From Aureimonas sp. Leaf324 (GTDB lineage: Bacteria; Pseudomonadota; Alphaproteobacteria; Rhizobiales; Rhizobiaceae): a stretch of 64,000 nucleotides of DNA. The position numbers and the translations under genes are program-made. The notes beneath the pieces are model-generated. The model ran no database searches and was not told the DNA's origin. It worked only from the letters and a program-made list of their open reading frames with translations. This document shows, piece by piece, positions 9,133 to 18,220 of the stretch. The stretch is from positions 35,387 through 99,386 of the forward strand of contig NZ_LMOH01000005.1 of the NCBI RefSeq assembly GCF_001423245.1. The letters are read 5' to 3'. Numbering within the stretch: the stretch's first letter is position 1; each line of letters begins with the position of its first letter.

Positions 9133-9788
9133 ATCGTCTTCCAACGAAGATAATGTTTGCTATCGGGCGAGATAGCTCTATCCTTATTCGTAGAGCGTCG
9201 AAGACTACCAGTCGCCGGGACGTTCGACCGGGCTTTCGCCTCCAGGGGTGCCTTCTCGCGAAGCTCTCCCATGTCGGGTGATCAAGATCGCGAAAGCGCC
9301 CAGATCGTCGCCCGCAAGCATGGTCATGCGATGAAGGATCGTCAGCGCTGGCGGTTCCCTCACACGGTTCGATGTCACGACGATCCATGACCGGACGCAA
9401 CCCGTCACGAAGGCGCGTGATCGACGGGAGCGTCCGAAGGATCAGGCGGACGCCGAGGTCTATCGCCGAGTAGAGCGCAAGACGCTCCAGGCCGGTGCTG
9501 CAAGCAAGCCCGGCATTCGTCGGGTCAGCCTGGCCGCATCACACTACACCGCACCGACCGCCGACTCGCCTTGTCCTCCTGCCCCAGAATGCTTCATGCC
9601 CGTCCGATTCACGCCCATCCGCGCTCTCCGTCTCGGGATCGTCGTCGAACGGTTTCCGGGATTTTAGAGCCTGCAGAGGCGGGATGCCATCGCAAGTCTG
9701 ACTGAGGGGCGTCTGCGACGCCGTCGCGGGGATCTCGAAGACAAGGCCGACGCCATCCGTTCCCCCATGCCGTCCTAAGGACACTCCT
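9133..9788. other. gene-poor stretch, possibly decayed
   Basis: No convincing gene. The first ~80 bases are unusually AT-rich for this genome. Around 9333-9480 a plus-strand frame without any start codon reads like protein (D-R-T-Q-P-V-T-K-A-R-D-R-R-E-R), which may be a decayed coding remnant. I cannot assign it. Confidence 0.4.
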
Positions 9789-9983
9789 ATGAAATCGTCA
9801 AACAGTCAGTTCTATCTCGAGCGCGCCGCCGAGTGTCGCCTGGCGGCCGAGGCCACGTCTCTGGCGGAGGTTCGGCGCAAGTATGCCGATGCCGAAGAAA
9901 GCTGGAGGACGATGGCGGCCCTTGCCCTCAGTCGCGAAGACGCGAACCGGCCCGCATCCATCCCACTGGATCTCGCGCATTGA
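9789..9983 (+). CDS. small conserved hypothetical protein (QFYLERAAECR type)
   Basis: 64-residue soluble protein whose core, QFYLERAAECRLAAEAT followed by RRKYADAEESWRTMA, matches a short helical family that I know to be scattered in multiple copies through Rhizobiales genomes. AAGGACACTCCT gives the ribosome site for ATG 9789. Predicted to be two amphipathic helices, likely cytoplasmic. Its function is unknown. It lies alone in a gene-poor stretch. Confidence 0.7.
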   Translation: MKSSNSQFYLERAAECRLAAEATSLAEVRRKYADAEESWRTMAALALSREDANRPASIPLDLAH

Positions 9984-10575
9984 CCGCCCTCCAACCTCCA
10001 GCGTCTCCCATGGACGGCAGTCGCCCGACGGGCACGAGCTGGGCGCTCTGCGCAAGCGGCAATCTCGGCGTCGCCGTCGGGTTTGTGCGCAGCGCAAGTT
10101 CCGTTCGCCTCACTGAGGCGAATGCCGTGTGCTGTCGCCCATCTTCGCCGCGATAGACGGATCCTGCGCGAGCGATCCTGATCGGCAGGCCGTCCAATCA
10201 CAGACCAGAGACCGAGGCTCCGCCATGCCGACGATCCGCTCGCCATGGGAGGCGGCCCCCGGCGCATCCTCGCCTCCGGTCATGTCCGGTCCGATCGAAC
10301 GTCACGACACGGATCCCGGCCTTGATCGCAGATCTCCTTCATCGGGACGTTCTGCCGACCGGGACTCCCGGGAACAGGGTGCGCTTGTAGGGCCGGATCC
10401 CTCGATGCCAGACATCCGGCGTCGGGCATCCGGCATCGACCCGAAGACCGTCTTCGAAGCGCCCGACATGGCCCGCTGCCCGAACCGGACCGCTCCAGGA
10501 TCGGGATCGAGCGCTCCGGGTGATTCCAAGGTCGTGCGACGACCGTCCGATGCCGGATCAACCAGGGGCCTGTCC
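9984..10575. other. intergenic, no gene seen
   Basis: Open frames here are Arg/Ser/Pro-rich and typical of noncoding GC-rich DNA. No recognisable protein, RNA or repeat was found. Confidence 0.45.
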
Positions 10576-10782
10576 ATGATCGCCTTCCTTCTATCGCGCC
10601 TCCTTCACCCCGCCCGGCGCTCGTTTCTCGCGATGCGTCGAGGATGGCGTTGGGAGACGATCCCCTTCGATCGGCCGCGGCATCTGACCAACGGTCGGAT
10701 GAGCCGAGACGATGGCGGGCAGATGTGGCGGCGCTGGAATGGACGAGACTACGATTGGGTCCAACTGGCGATGATGCCCTGA
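10576..10782 (+). CDS. doubtful small protein
   Basis: Possible 68-residue product from ATG 10576 with AGGGG seven bases upstream. The end of the chain (GGQMWRRWNGRDYDWVQ) is richer in Trp and Gly and less Arg/Ser/Pro-biased than noncoding frames nearby, which is the reason to list it. The frame extends further upstream but that part reads like noise. I do not recognise a family. Confidence 0.3.
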   Translation: MIAFLLSRLLHPARRSFLAMRRGWRWETIPFDRPRHLTNGRMSRDDGGQMWRRWNGRDYDWVQLAMMP

Positions 10783-11075
10783 TGCTCGCCGCCGAGCCGG
10801 CATCGACCCCGCAGTCGTCGTGTCCATCGCAGCGTCGGACCGGATGATCGCAACAGCGGTTGCGGGCCTGTTCGCAAGAAACAGGCGATTCGACTGGGTG
10901 GGGCTTGCACAATCGATCGGAAGAGCCCACTGTTAATACGTCGATAGACGGCCGGAACTTTTGGCCCTGCGTCGCCGATTGCGGCGCCTTGCTTCCAAGC
11001 TCTTTCTGAACACTCGATCTGCAACGGACGGCAACGCATGCCGGCCGACGAGAACTTTATGCTGAAAGGTATCCC

Positions 11076-11288
11076 ATGACGACGGGAACCGTGAAATTCT
11101 TCAATCACGACAAGGGTTTTGGCTTCATCGCGCCGGACGACGGCAGCAAGGACGCCTTCGTCCACATCAGCGCCGTCGAGCGCTCGGGCATGAGTGGCCT
11201 TCAGGAAGGCGACAAGGTCAGCTTCGAGCTGGTCGCCGACCGTCGGACCGGCAAGATGGCCGCCGAGAACCTTCAGTCGATCGACTGA
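11076..11288 (+). CDS. cspA: cold-shock domain protein
   Basis: Single cold-shock (OB-fold) domain of 70 residues, an RNA/ssDNA-binding chaperone. RNP1 is KGFGFI (residues 13-18) and RNP2 is AFVHIS (near residue 28-33), and the [11 protein letters not shown] start is canonical. AAAGGTATCCC precedes ATG 11076. About 290 bases upstream contain no gene, consistent with the long structured leader usual for this family, although I cannot identify a cold-box. A hairpin about 110 bases downstream probably ends the transcript. Alphaproteobacteria carry several paralogues, so cold induction of this copy is not assured. Confidence 0.93.
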   Translation: MTTGTVKFFNHDKGFGFIAPDDGSKDAFVHISAVERSGMSGLQEGDKVSFELVADRRTGKMAAENLQSID

Positions 11289-11398
11289 TCGCCTGTTCTC
11301 CGGATCATCTCGATCCGAGCGGGATCAAGCTCTCCTCCGCCTGCCGACCACGGATGGACTGGCGGCTGCCGGGAACGAGAACGACGTCCCCACCGAAC

Positions 11399-11430
11399 GA
11401 GGCCCCATTCCGACGAGGAAGCGGGGCCTC
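11399..11430 (+). terminator. candidate terminator after cspA
   Basis: Stem GAGGCCCC (11399-11406) pairs with GGGGCCTC (11423-11430), with an inner TTCC/GGAA extension around a 5-base loop. Only a short pyrimidine run follows, so termination may be partial. Confidence 0.5.
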
Positions 11431-11480
11431 TTCCATATCCAGCCGATGCCAGAGGCGTCGGCCACGCACAGGAGCGTCTG

Positions 11481-11702
11481 ATGGACAGCTCGACCAAATC
11501 CCGCGCAGCAGCGGAGCGCCACTTCCAGCCGCACGATACCCGGCCCGAAAAAGGATCGGCGATGCGCACCATTGCCGCCCAGCAGGCCGCAACCCAGGAC
11601 AAGACCGCCCGCCTGAGAGCACTTCGTCTGGCCCAGGCCGCCACGATCATCGTGGCCCCCGAGAAGAAGAAGCGTGCCGCGCGCGTCAAGAGCATCGCCT
11701 GA
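11481..11702 (+). CDS. small conserved hypothetical protein (TARLRALRLA type)
   Basis: Basic protein of 73 residues whose core DKTARLRALRLAQAA matches a tiny family I know from Rhizobiales. ATG 11481 has AGGAG six bases upstream, but ATG 11562 also has a good site (AAGGATCGGCG) and would give a 46-residue protein that begins just before the conserved part. Both starts are plausible. The C-terminus is Lys/Arg-rich. Function unknown. It follows the cold-shock gene by about 190 bases and a hairpin, so it is probably transcribed separately. Confidence 0.6.
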   Translation: MDSSTKSRAAAERHFQPHDTRPEKGSAMRTIAAQQAATQDKTARLRALRLAQAATIIVAPEKKKRAARVKSIA

Positions 11703-12056
11703 CGTCCTGCCGCGCTTCCGCTCTTGCCTGCTGAACGTCGCCGTCGGCCGGACGACGGCCATATCGCTGCGCCTCCCGTCGGCGGACCGCCGGAAACCGC
11801 CCGGAAAGGGCGTCGAACAGACCTTGCCGTCGGCCCGGACGCGCACGGTCGGGTTGCGGGCAGGCCCGGCCGGACATCTGCCATTCCGCCGGAAGATCCC
11901 CCTTACCGCTCGGTGCTCCTGCGACCATCTCCCGGACGTCGCGCGGACGGTCCCGCGGTTCCCCTCGCCCGACACCGGCCATCACCCGGCCTTGATCGAA
12001 CTGCGTCGAAGTCCGACGGGAAGGCTCCCCGGCGAGGAGCCGGAGAGCCGCAGCCG
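11703..12056. other. intergenic between convergent genes
   Basis: No gene recognised. It holds the hairpin at 12023-12049 just downstream of the sugar-binding-protein gene; the rest shows no support. Confidence 0.5.
12023..12049 (-). terminator. hairpin after the CUT1 binding-protein gene
   Basis: Arms GGCTCCCCGGC (12023-12033) and GCCGGAGAGCC (12039-12049) pair with one mismatch around a 5-base loop, 7 bases past the stop codon. This is the end of the minus-strand unit, so it may serve as terminator or 3' protector. Confidence 0.5.
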
Positions 12057-13394
12057 CTACTTGATGTAGCCGGCGCGCGTCATGTCGCGGGTGGCCTGCG
12101 CCTGCGATGCGGCCAGCGCCTGCTCGACGGTCTGCGTCCCGGCGAGAGCCGACGCGATTTGCTGACCGACGGCTGTGCCGATGCCCGCAAACTCGGGAAT
12201 GGCGGCGAACTGGAGGCCGACATAGGGCTTGTCCGGTCCCGAGCTCGGATCGGCTGCATTCATGGCCCGGAGGGTCTCGGCCGCAAACGGGGCCGCCTCC
12301 ATGTACTTCGGGTTTTCGTAGAGCGACGTCCGCGAGCCCGGCGGAACGTTGCTCCAGCCATCGCGGCCGGCGACGAGTTCCTGATACTTTCTGTCGGTCG
12401 CCCAGGAGATGAACTTCTCCGCCGCTTCCTTCTTCTGCGAGGAGGCGGGAATGGCCAGCGACCACGACCAGAGCCAGTTGGCGCCGCCGTTCGGACAGTT
12501 CTCGATGCCGCAGGGCGCCTGGGTGAAGGCGACCTTGTCGGCGACCGTGCTTTCCTTGGGGTTCGAGACGAAGGAGGCGTTGGCTGTCGCGTCCACCCAG
12601 AGCCCGCACTTGCCCTGCGCGAACAGCGCGAGATTCTCGGTGAAGCCGTTTCCGGCGGCGCCCGGAGGTCCGTGTTCCTGCATGACCTTGACGTAGTTTC
12701 CGACCGCCTTCTTCCAGGGGTCGGAATCGAACTGCGGCTTCCAGTTCGCGTCGAAATAGTTGCCGCCATAGGAGCGGGCGAGGTTGCCGATGAAGGCCAT
12801 GTTCTCGCCCCAGCCTGGCTTGCCGCGCAGGCAGATACCGTAGACGCCGGTCGACGTGTCGGAGAGCTTGGCGGCGACCTCCATCAGGAAGTCGAAGGTC
12901 GGCCTCCCCGGCATCGTCAGCCCGGCCTTCTCCATCAGGTCGCGGCGGTAGATGGTGAAGACGCTCTCGCCGTAGAAGGGTGCGGCGTAGAGCTTGCCGT
13001 TCGTCGACAGGGCATTGCGGATTGGCGGCAGGAGGTCGTCGACATCGTAGTCGGCACCGAGGTTCTCGAGCGGCGCCAGCCACTCCTTCTGCGACCAGAT
13101 CGGCACCTCGTAATTGCCGATCGTCATGATGTCGAACTGGCCGCCCCTGGTGGCGATATCGGTGGTGATGCGCTGGCGCAGGATGTTCTCCTCCAGCGTG
13201 ACCCAGGTGATCTTGATGTCCGGGTTCGCCTTCTCGAACTCCGGCGTCAGACCCTGCATCCGGATCATGTCCAGGTTGTTGACCGTGCCGATCGTCAGCG
13301 TCGTCTGCTGAGCCGCGGCCCCGCCGACAGATGCGAGAAGGCAGGTCGTGCCGATCGCCAGGAGCGACGGCCACCCTCCGTTGCACATTCTCAT
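12057..13394 (-). CDS. orphan sugar/polyol ABC substrate-binding protein (CUT1, SmoE-like)
   Basis: Family 1 extracellular binding protein of 445 residues with a Sec signal peptide (cleavage near AAAQ-Q, residue ~29). The mature chain opens TTLTIGTVNNLDMIRMQGLTPEFEK, characteristic of sorbitol/mannitol-type binding proteins. ATG 13394 follows GGGAGAAGAA. Its only partner on the strand is the epimerase upstream; no CUT1 permease or ATPase is in the window. The adjacent transporter is of the CUT2 class and carries its own binding protein, so this one must work with components encoded elsewhere, or the operon has lost them. Confidence 0.87.
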   Translation of the reverse strand: MRMCNGGWPSLLAIGTTCLLASVGGAAAQQTTLTIGTVNNLDMIRMQGLTPEFEKANPDIKITWVTLEENILRQRITTDIATRGGQFDIMTIGNYEVPIWSQKEWLAPLENLGADYDVDDLLPPIRNALSTNGKLYAAPFYGESVFTIYRRDLMEKAGLTMPGRPTFDFLMEVAAKLSDTSTGVYGICLRGKPGWGENMAFIGNLARSYGGNYFDANWKPQFDSDPWKKAVGNYVKVMQEHGPPGAAGNGFTENLALFAQGKCGLWVDATANASFVSNPKESTVADKVAFTQAPCGIENCPNGGANWLWSWSLAIPASSQKKEAAEKFISWATDRKYQELVAGRDGWSNVPPGSRTSLYENPKYMEAAPFAAETLRAMNAADPSSGPDKPYVGLQFAAIPEFAGIGTAVGQQIASALAGTQTVEQALAASQAQATRDMTRAGYIK

Positions 13395-13537
13395 CGCTTC
13401 TTCTCCCAAGGGGCTGGTCCTGACTTCTGCACGTTCGCCCCGTTGTTCTCCGATTTCGCGCAGAAGATCTGGGAAGACCGGGACGATCCCGGGCACGTCC
13501 CGACTGCGTGCCCGGCATCGATCCGGCCTTGTCGGAT

Positions 13538-14434
13538 TTACGGAAGCCGGCTGCGCTCGCTCGCCTGCCGCTCGGCCTCCTCGGCGGCCTTCAGCATCGC
13601 GCGCGTGTACATCAGCGCGTGCGATGCGAGATCGTGGCCGTCGTTCCAGAGGTTCCGCCACACGCCGAGGATGCCCTCCAGCGGTTGCCCGACGACGCGC
13701 GACGAGAAGCTCTCGAAGGTGATCGGTCCCTGGTACTTCGCCCGGACGAGGGCACGGAAGACGGAGGTCAGGTCGACCGAACCCGAGCCCATGTAGCCGC
13801 GATGCGAGTCCCCGGTGTGGAAGTAGCCGATGTGCGGCCCGGCATCGACGATCGCCTGGGCGATGTCGGATTCCTCGATGTTCATGTGGTAGACGTCGAG
13901 ATGGACCTTCACGTTCGGCGCGCCGACGAGCTTGGCCATCTCGACGCCCTGCGCCGCCGTGTTGCAGATGTTGGTCTCGTAGCGGTTCACCACTTCGAGC
14001 GAGAGGGTGATGTCGCTGCGGGCGGCGATCTCGGCCACGGTGGCGAGCGTCTCGGCCGACTGGCGGATGCCCTCGCGCGTCGGCGGCTCGTAGTATTTGC
14101 CGAAGGCGGAGTAGAGGATGCCGCCGATACTCGTGCCGCCGCAGTCGCGGCACACGCGAATGGCGTCCTCGAGCTTCTGCTGGCCCCGCGCGCGCTTTTC
14201 CGGGTCTCCCGACGAAATGTCGCTGTCGAAGTCGAGGCCGAGCGAAAAGGCGATGCCGATGCCGGCCTTCTCCAGCTCGCGACGCGTGAACTCGGCGTCG
14301 ATCAGGCTGGGATCGAGCGCCGGCGCCTCGATGAAGTCGTAGCCGACCTCGGCGGTCTTGCCGATCGCCCGCGCGCACTCCTCGTGGCTCCATCCCGCTT
14401 CCCAGACCAACGCATGCACACCGAGCTTGTTCAT
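13538..14434 (-). CDS. ketose 3-epimerase-like TIM barrel protein (tagatose/allulose epimerase family)
   Basis: Cytoplasmic (beta/alpha)8 enzyme of 298 residues in the sugar phosphate isomerase/epimerase superfamily. The four metal ligands of ketose 3-epimerases are recognisable: E in SLEVVNRYE, D in HLDVYHMNIEE, H in YFHTGDSHRG and E in ITFESFS. The NRYETNICNTA and MNIEE stretches closely follow Agrobacterium allulose 3-epimerase as I remember it. ATG 14434 is preceded by GGGGGAGAGTGGG. First gene of the minus-strand unit, divergent from the LacI regulator. It may feed an epimerised ketose to the kinase/aldolase of system A; the exact sugar is unknown. Confidence 0.85.
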   Translation of the reverse strand: MNKLGVHALVWEAGWSHEECARAIGKTAEVGYDFIEAPALDPSLIDAEFTRRELEKAGIGIAFSLGLDFDSDISSGDPEKRARGQQKLEDAIRVCRDCGGTSIGGILYSAFGKYYEPPTREGIRQSAETLATVAEIAARSDITLSLEVVNRYETNICNTAAQGVEMAKLVGAPNVKVHLDVYHMNIEESDIAQAIVDAGPHIGYFHTGDSHRGYMGSGSVDLTSVFRALVRAKYQGPITFESFSSRVVGQPLEGILGVWRNLWNDGHDLASHALMYTRAMLKAAEEAERQASERSRLP

Positions 14435-14557
14435 CCCACTCTCCCCCGCCGCGCCGCTTTGGCGCGCCTGCAATATACTTTTGCGTTGCAGCAAGATCGC
14501 AGTGCTGCTCGACATTCCCCATGATTGACAGAGACAAATCCGCTGTCTAGCCTCTGA

Positions 14558-14569
14558 TGAAACGTTTTA
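14558..14569. promoter_or_regulatory. LacI-type operator in divergent promoter region
   Basis: TGAAACGTTTTA, a CG-centred dyad with a perfect AAACGTTT core, lies between the divergent epimerase gene and the LacI gene, 47 bases before the LacI start. This is the position expected of an autoregulatory and divergent operator. Confidence 0.55.
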
Positions 14570-14615
14570 TTGTTTGTCTCACATAATATTCGACCCAACA
14601 CAGAGGGAGGGCGTC

Positions 14616-15641
14616 ATGTCACGACTGCAGTCGCCGTCCATTCGGATGGTGGCCGAGCGCGCCGGCGTGTCGATCGCGACGGTCTCGAACGTCATCAACG
14701 GCAAGAGCAGCGTCTCGCCCGGTTTCGCCGATCGTGTCCGCGTCGCGATCGAGGAGCTCGGCTACGTCACCGACATCGCCGCCTCGCGGCTGCGCTCGGG
14801 CAAGGCCGCGCTCGCCGCGGTCGTCGTGCCGGACCTCACCAACCCGATGTTCGCGGCCTTCGTCTCGACGCTGGAGCACGAGGCGCGCGAAGGGGGCTAC
14901 GACCTCGTGGTGGTCTCGGCGCGCAACGATCCCGGCGAGGAGGCCGACCGCCTCGCCAATATCCGCGCCTGGCGGCCGGCCGGGCTGATCGTCATCCCCT
15001 GCGACGGCGCCCTGACAACGCGACTGCCGACGGGCTTTTCGGTCCCGACGGTCGTCGCCGACCGCATCCCCGACGACCGGCGTTTCGACCTCGTGGCGGT
15101 CGACAACGGACCGGCGTCGGGCGCGATGGCGGCACATCTGGCGGGTGGCGGGCGACGAAGCTGCCTCGTCGCCGGCACGAGCCTTGCCATCAGCAACGTG
15201 CGCGAGCGCTGGGACGGGTTCTCGGCGCAGGCCGGCCCGATGCGCGCCGAGATGCTGGAAGTCGGCTTCGACGCGGGCGAGGCGGTCGCGCGCCTCCGGG
15301 CGCGGCTGGAGGCGAGCCGTCCCGACGCGCTCTTCGCGCTCGATCACATGACCTCGCTCCTCGCCTACAAGCTCTTGGCCGAGATGGGCCTGCGCGTTCC
15401 CGACGACGTCGCGTTCGCCTCGTTCGACGAGATGGAATGGATGCGGCTCGTCTCGCCCGCCGTCACCGCCGTGCGCCAGCCGGTCGAGGACATGGCCGTC
15501 GCGGCCTGGACGCTGCTTCACGCTCGCATGGAGGGTCGGGAGGCCCCGGAAGAAACAAGGCGCCTCGAATGCGCCGTCACGATCCGCGGCTCGACGCTGC
15601 GGGTCCCGCACCGGCGCAACGCCCGGGCGGGCCAGGCATAA
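14616..15641 (+). CDS. LacI family transcriptional regulator of sugar system A
   Basis: Regulator of 341 residues with helix-turn-helix MVAERAGVSIATVSNVINGK, hinge and sugar-binding-type effector domain. ATG 14616 is preferred because GAGGGAGGG lies just upstream and the helix-turn-helix then sits at residues 9-28. The stop is followed after 18 bases by the binding-protein start, so the regulator heads the transport operon and is co-transcribed with it. The dyad at 14558-14569 is its likely site. The effector is probably the imported sugar or its phosphate. Confidence 0.9.
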   Translation: MSRLQSPSIRMVAERAGVSIATVSNVINGKSSVSPGFADRVRVAIEELGYVTDIAASRLRSGKAALAAVVVPDLTNPMFAAFVSTLEHEAREGGYDLVVVSARNDPGEEADRLANIRAWRPAGLIVIPCDGALTTRLPTGFSVPTVVADRIPDDRRFDLVAVDNGPASGAMAAHLAGGGRRSCLVAGTSLAISNVRERWDGFSAQAGPMRAEMLEVGFDAGEAVARLRARLEASRPDALFALDHMTSLLAYKLLAEMGLRVPDDVAFASFDEMEWMRLVSPAVTAVRQPVEDMAVAAWTLLHARMEGREAPEETRRLECAVTIRGSTLRVPHRRNARAGQA

Positions 15642-15659
15642 CAAAGGGAGGATGAAACG

Positions 15660-16664
15660 ATGCTGATGTCGCGTCGCCGCGCTCTCGCGGCTCTGGGAGG
15701 CCTTCTGGCCCTCTCGCTCACCGCCCCGGCGGCCCTCGCCCAGAGTGCCGAGCCGCAGGCGGGAATCGTCGTGAAGATCGGGGGCATCCCCTGGTTCAAC
15801 GCGATGGAGGAAGGGATCAAGAAGGGCGCCGGGGAGTACAAGGTCAACGCTTGGATGGTCGGCCCGACCCAGGCCGATGCCGCCCAGCAGGTCCGCGCCA
15901 TCGAGGACCTGATCGCCCGCAAGGTGAATGTCATCGGCATCGTGCCCAACGATTCCGCCGCGCTCGAGCCGGTGCTCGGCCGCGCCCGCGCGGCGGGCAT
16001 CAAGGTGCTGGCGCACGAGGGTCCGGACCAGAAGGAAAAGGACTGGGACTTCGAGCTGACGACGACCGAGGCCTACGGCCAGGCCCACATGGATCTCCTC
16101 GCCAAGGAGATGGGCGAGGAGGGCAAGTACATCGTCTATGTCGGCTCCCTGACCGTGCCGCTGCACAACGCCTGGGCCGATGCCGCGATCGCCTATCAGA
16201 AGGAGAAGTATCCGAAGATGCAGATGGTCGGCGACCGCTTCGGCGTCGCCGAGAGCCTCGACGAAAGCCTGAAGACCACGCAGGACCAGCTGCGCGCCAA
16301 TCCCGACCTCAAGGGCATCCTGACCTTCGGCAGCCAGGGACCGATCGGCGCCGCGCGCGTCCTCGACGACCGCGGCAAGGCCAAGACGGTCGCCCTCGTC
16401 GGCGGCTTCTCGCCGGGACAGGGCGCCAAATACGTGAAGTCCGGCGTGATCCGCGGCGGCTACATCTGGAACCCGCTGACGGCGGGCGAGGTCTTCGCGC
16501 AGCTGTCCTCGATGCTGGCGGCCGGCAAGGAGCCGACCGACAACATGGAGCTCGTCGGGGTCGGCCCCGTGCGCGTCTATTCCGACAAGAAGCTGATCCA
16601 GGCCCAGAAGCTCGAATCCCTCGACAAGGCCAACATCGACCGCCTCGTCGCGCTCGGACTGTGA
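15660..16664 (+). CDS. sugar ABC substrate-binding protein (CUT2, RhaS/LsrB-like)
   Basis: Periplasmic binding protein of 334 residues with a twin-arginine-like but probably Sec signal (MLMSRRRALAALGG, cleavage ALAQ-S near residue 28). The mature part has the VKIGGIPWFNAMEEGIKKGA start and the WMVGPTQADAAQQVRAIEDLI segment of the RhaS/LsrB branch of family 4 binding proteins. AGGGAGGATG precedes ATG 15660. It delivers a sugar to the permease pair 18213-20316. The ligand is not assignable; rhamnose, fucose-like or branched sugars are all consistent with the downstream enzymes. Confidence 0.9.
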   Translation: MLMSRRRALAALGGLLALSLTAPAALAQSAEPQAGIVVKIGGIPWFNAMEEGIKKGAGEYKVNAWMVGPTQADAAQQVRAIEDLIARKVNVIGIVPNDSAALEPVLGRARAAGIKVLAHEGPDQKEKDWDFELTTTEAYGQAHMDLLAKEMGEEGKYIVYVGSLTVPLHNAWADAAIAYQKEKYPKMQMVGDRFGVAESLDESLKTTQDQLRANPDLKGILTFGSQGPIGAARVLDDRGKAKTVALVGGFSPGQGAKYVKSGVIRGGYIWNPLTAGEVFAQLSSMLAAGKEPTDNMELVGVGPVRVYSDKKLIQAQKLESLDKANIDRLVALGL

Positions 16665-16670
16665 GCCTCA

Positions 16671-16696
16671 GCCGGCGGCCTTCGGTGGCCGCCGGC
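16671..16696 (+). promoter_or_regulatory. intercistronic hairpin after the binding-protein gene
   Basis: A perfect 10-base stem, GCCGGCGGCC (16671-16680) with GGCCGCCGGC (16687-16696), closes a 6-base loop 6 bases after the stop of the binding-protein gene. No T-run follows. Likely protects the upstream mRNA and lowers ATPase expression. Confidence 0.6.
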
Positions 16697-16726
16697 CCTT
16701 TCCATTCGGGCGACGGGAGGCGGCCG

Positions 16727-18220
16727 ATGACGCAGGACGTTCCATTTCTCAGGCTGCGCGGCCTGTCCAAGCGCTTCGGCGGCGTGCGCGCGCTGGAGGG
16801 CATCGACTGGGATGTGCGCGCGGGCGAGGTCCATTGCCTCGTCGGCGAGAACGGCTGCGGGAAGTCGACGCTGATCAAGACCGTGGCCGGCGTCCATCCG
16901 CCGACCGAGGGCTCGATCGAGATCGAGGGCGAGAGCGTCCTGCCGCTGACGCCCGCGCGCGCCAAGGCGCTCGGCATCCAGGTCATCTTCCAGGACCTGT
17001 CGCTGTTTCCCAACCTCAGCGTCGCCGAGAACATCGCGGTGGAGAGCCATCTCGACGGCGCGCTGAAGCCCGTCCGACGCGCGCACATGCGCCGCATCGC
17101 CGACGAGGTCCTGAAGCGCCTCGACTTCGACCTCGACCCGTCCGCCCTCGTCTCCGACCTGCCGGTCGCCGAGCGCCAGATCGTGGCCATCGCGCGCGGG
17201 CTGGCGGCCCGGGCCCGCCTCATCTTCATGGACGAGCCGACCGCCTCGCTGACGCGCGCCGAGGTCGACCGGCTGCTGGCGATCGTCGCTCGCCTCAAGG
17301 CCGACGGCATCGCCGTCGTGTTCGTCTCGCATCGCCTCGAGGAGGTGGTCGAGATCGCCGAGCGCGTCACCGTGTTCCGCGACGGGCGCAAGGTCGGCAC
17401 CTGGCCCGTCGCCGAGGTCGACCAGCGCCGCATCGCCCATCTGATGACCGGGCTCGACCTCGACCATGGCGTCGCCGCGCGCGACATGAGCGCGGCGCCC
17501 CCGCTCCTCACCGTCGACCGCCTGTCGCGCCGCGGCGAGTTCGCCGACGTCAGCTTCACGCTCCGGCGAGGCGAGGTCCTGGGTCTCGTCGGGCTTCTCG
17601 GCGCCGGACGCACCGAACTCGCGCTGACGCTGTTCGGCATGAGCCGCGCGGAAGGCGGCACGATCCGCCTGAACGGCGAGCCGCTCGTGCTACGCTCCAA
17701 CCGCGACGCGGTGCGCGCCGGCATCGCCTATGTCTCGGAAGACCGGCTCTCGCTCGGCGTGATCCTGCCGCAGTCGATCGAGGACAATATCGGCCTGGCG
17801 GTGATGAAGGGGCTGGCCGGCCCCGCCGGCCTGATCGCGCGGCGGCGTCGGCGCGACCTCGCGCGCGAGTGGGTCCGCCGCCTCGCCATCAAGGTTCCCG
17901 ACATCGACCGGCCCGTCCAGACGCTGTCGGGCGGCAACCAGCAGCGCGTGGTGCTGGCGAAATGGCTGGCGACGCGTCCGAGCGTCCTGATCCTCGATTC
18001 GCCGACGGTCGGCGTCGACATCAAGAACAAGCAGGGGATCTACGAGATCGTCGCCGAACTCGCGCGCGAGGGCGTCGGCGTCATCCTGATCTCCGACGAG
18101 GTCGGCGAGGCCTTCGCCACCTGCGACCGCGTCCTGCACATGCGCGCCGGGCGCATCGTCGGCGAAGCCGTTCCCGGCCGCATCACCGAGCGCGAACTGG
18201 AGGAGCGCATCTATGCCTGA
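16727..18220 (+). CDS. sugar ABC transporter ATP-binding protein, two NBDs (CUT2)
   Basis: RbsA/XylG-type double ATPase, 497 residues, energising the permease pair downstream. NBD1 has Walker A GENGCGKST (near residue 38) and Walker B FMDEPTASLT. NBD2 has the degenerate Walker A usual for the family (GAGRTEL) and the signature LSGGNQQRV, but its Walker B reads LILDSPTVGVD, with Ser in place of the catalytic Glu. NBD1 probably supplies most hydrolysis. ATG 16727 lies behind GACGGGAGG. The last codons overlap the first permease by eight bases. Confidence 0.92.
   Translation: MTQDVPFLRLRGLSKRFGGVRALEGIDWDVRAGEVHCLVGENGCGKSTLIKTVAGVHPPTEGSIEIEGESVLPLTPARAKALGIQVIFQDLSLFPNLSVAENIAVESHLDGALKPVRRAHMRRIADEVLKRLDFDLDPSALVSDLPVAERQIVAIARGLAARARLIFMDEPTASLTRAEVDRLLAIVARLKADGIAVVFVSHRLEEVVEIAERVTVFRDGRKVGTWPVAEVDQRRIAHLMTGLDLDHGVAARDMSAAPPLLTVDRLSRRGEFADVSFTLRRGEVLGLVGLLGAGRTELALTLFGMSRAEGGTIRLNGEPLVLRSNRDAVRAGIAYVSEDRLSLGVILPQSIEDNIGLAVMKGLAGPAGLIARRRRRDLAREWVRRLAIKVPDIDRPVQTLSGGNQQRVVLAKWLATRPSVLILDSPTVGVDIKNKQGIYEIVAELAREGVGVILISDEVGEAFATCDRVLHMRAGRIVGEAVPGRITERELEERIYA

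Noticed and set aside
9205..9408. Small minus-strand frame in the gene-poor stretch as a gene
   Set aside because: Composition is uneven, no ribosome site is near its start, and it overlaps other equally weak frames.
10129..10575. Extending the doubtful small protein upstream to 10129
   Set aside because: The added residues are Ser/Pro/Arg/Asp-rich without fold-like pattern, and the only fair ribosome site is before 10576.
11686..13518. Long Arg/Pro/Gly-rich minus-strand frame over the CUT1 binding-protein gene
   Set aside because: It is the off-frame reading of a real gene with signal peptide and family motifs; GC-rich DNA keeps such frames open.
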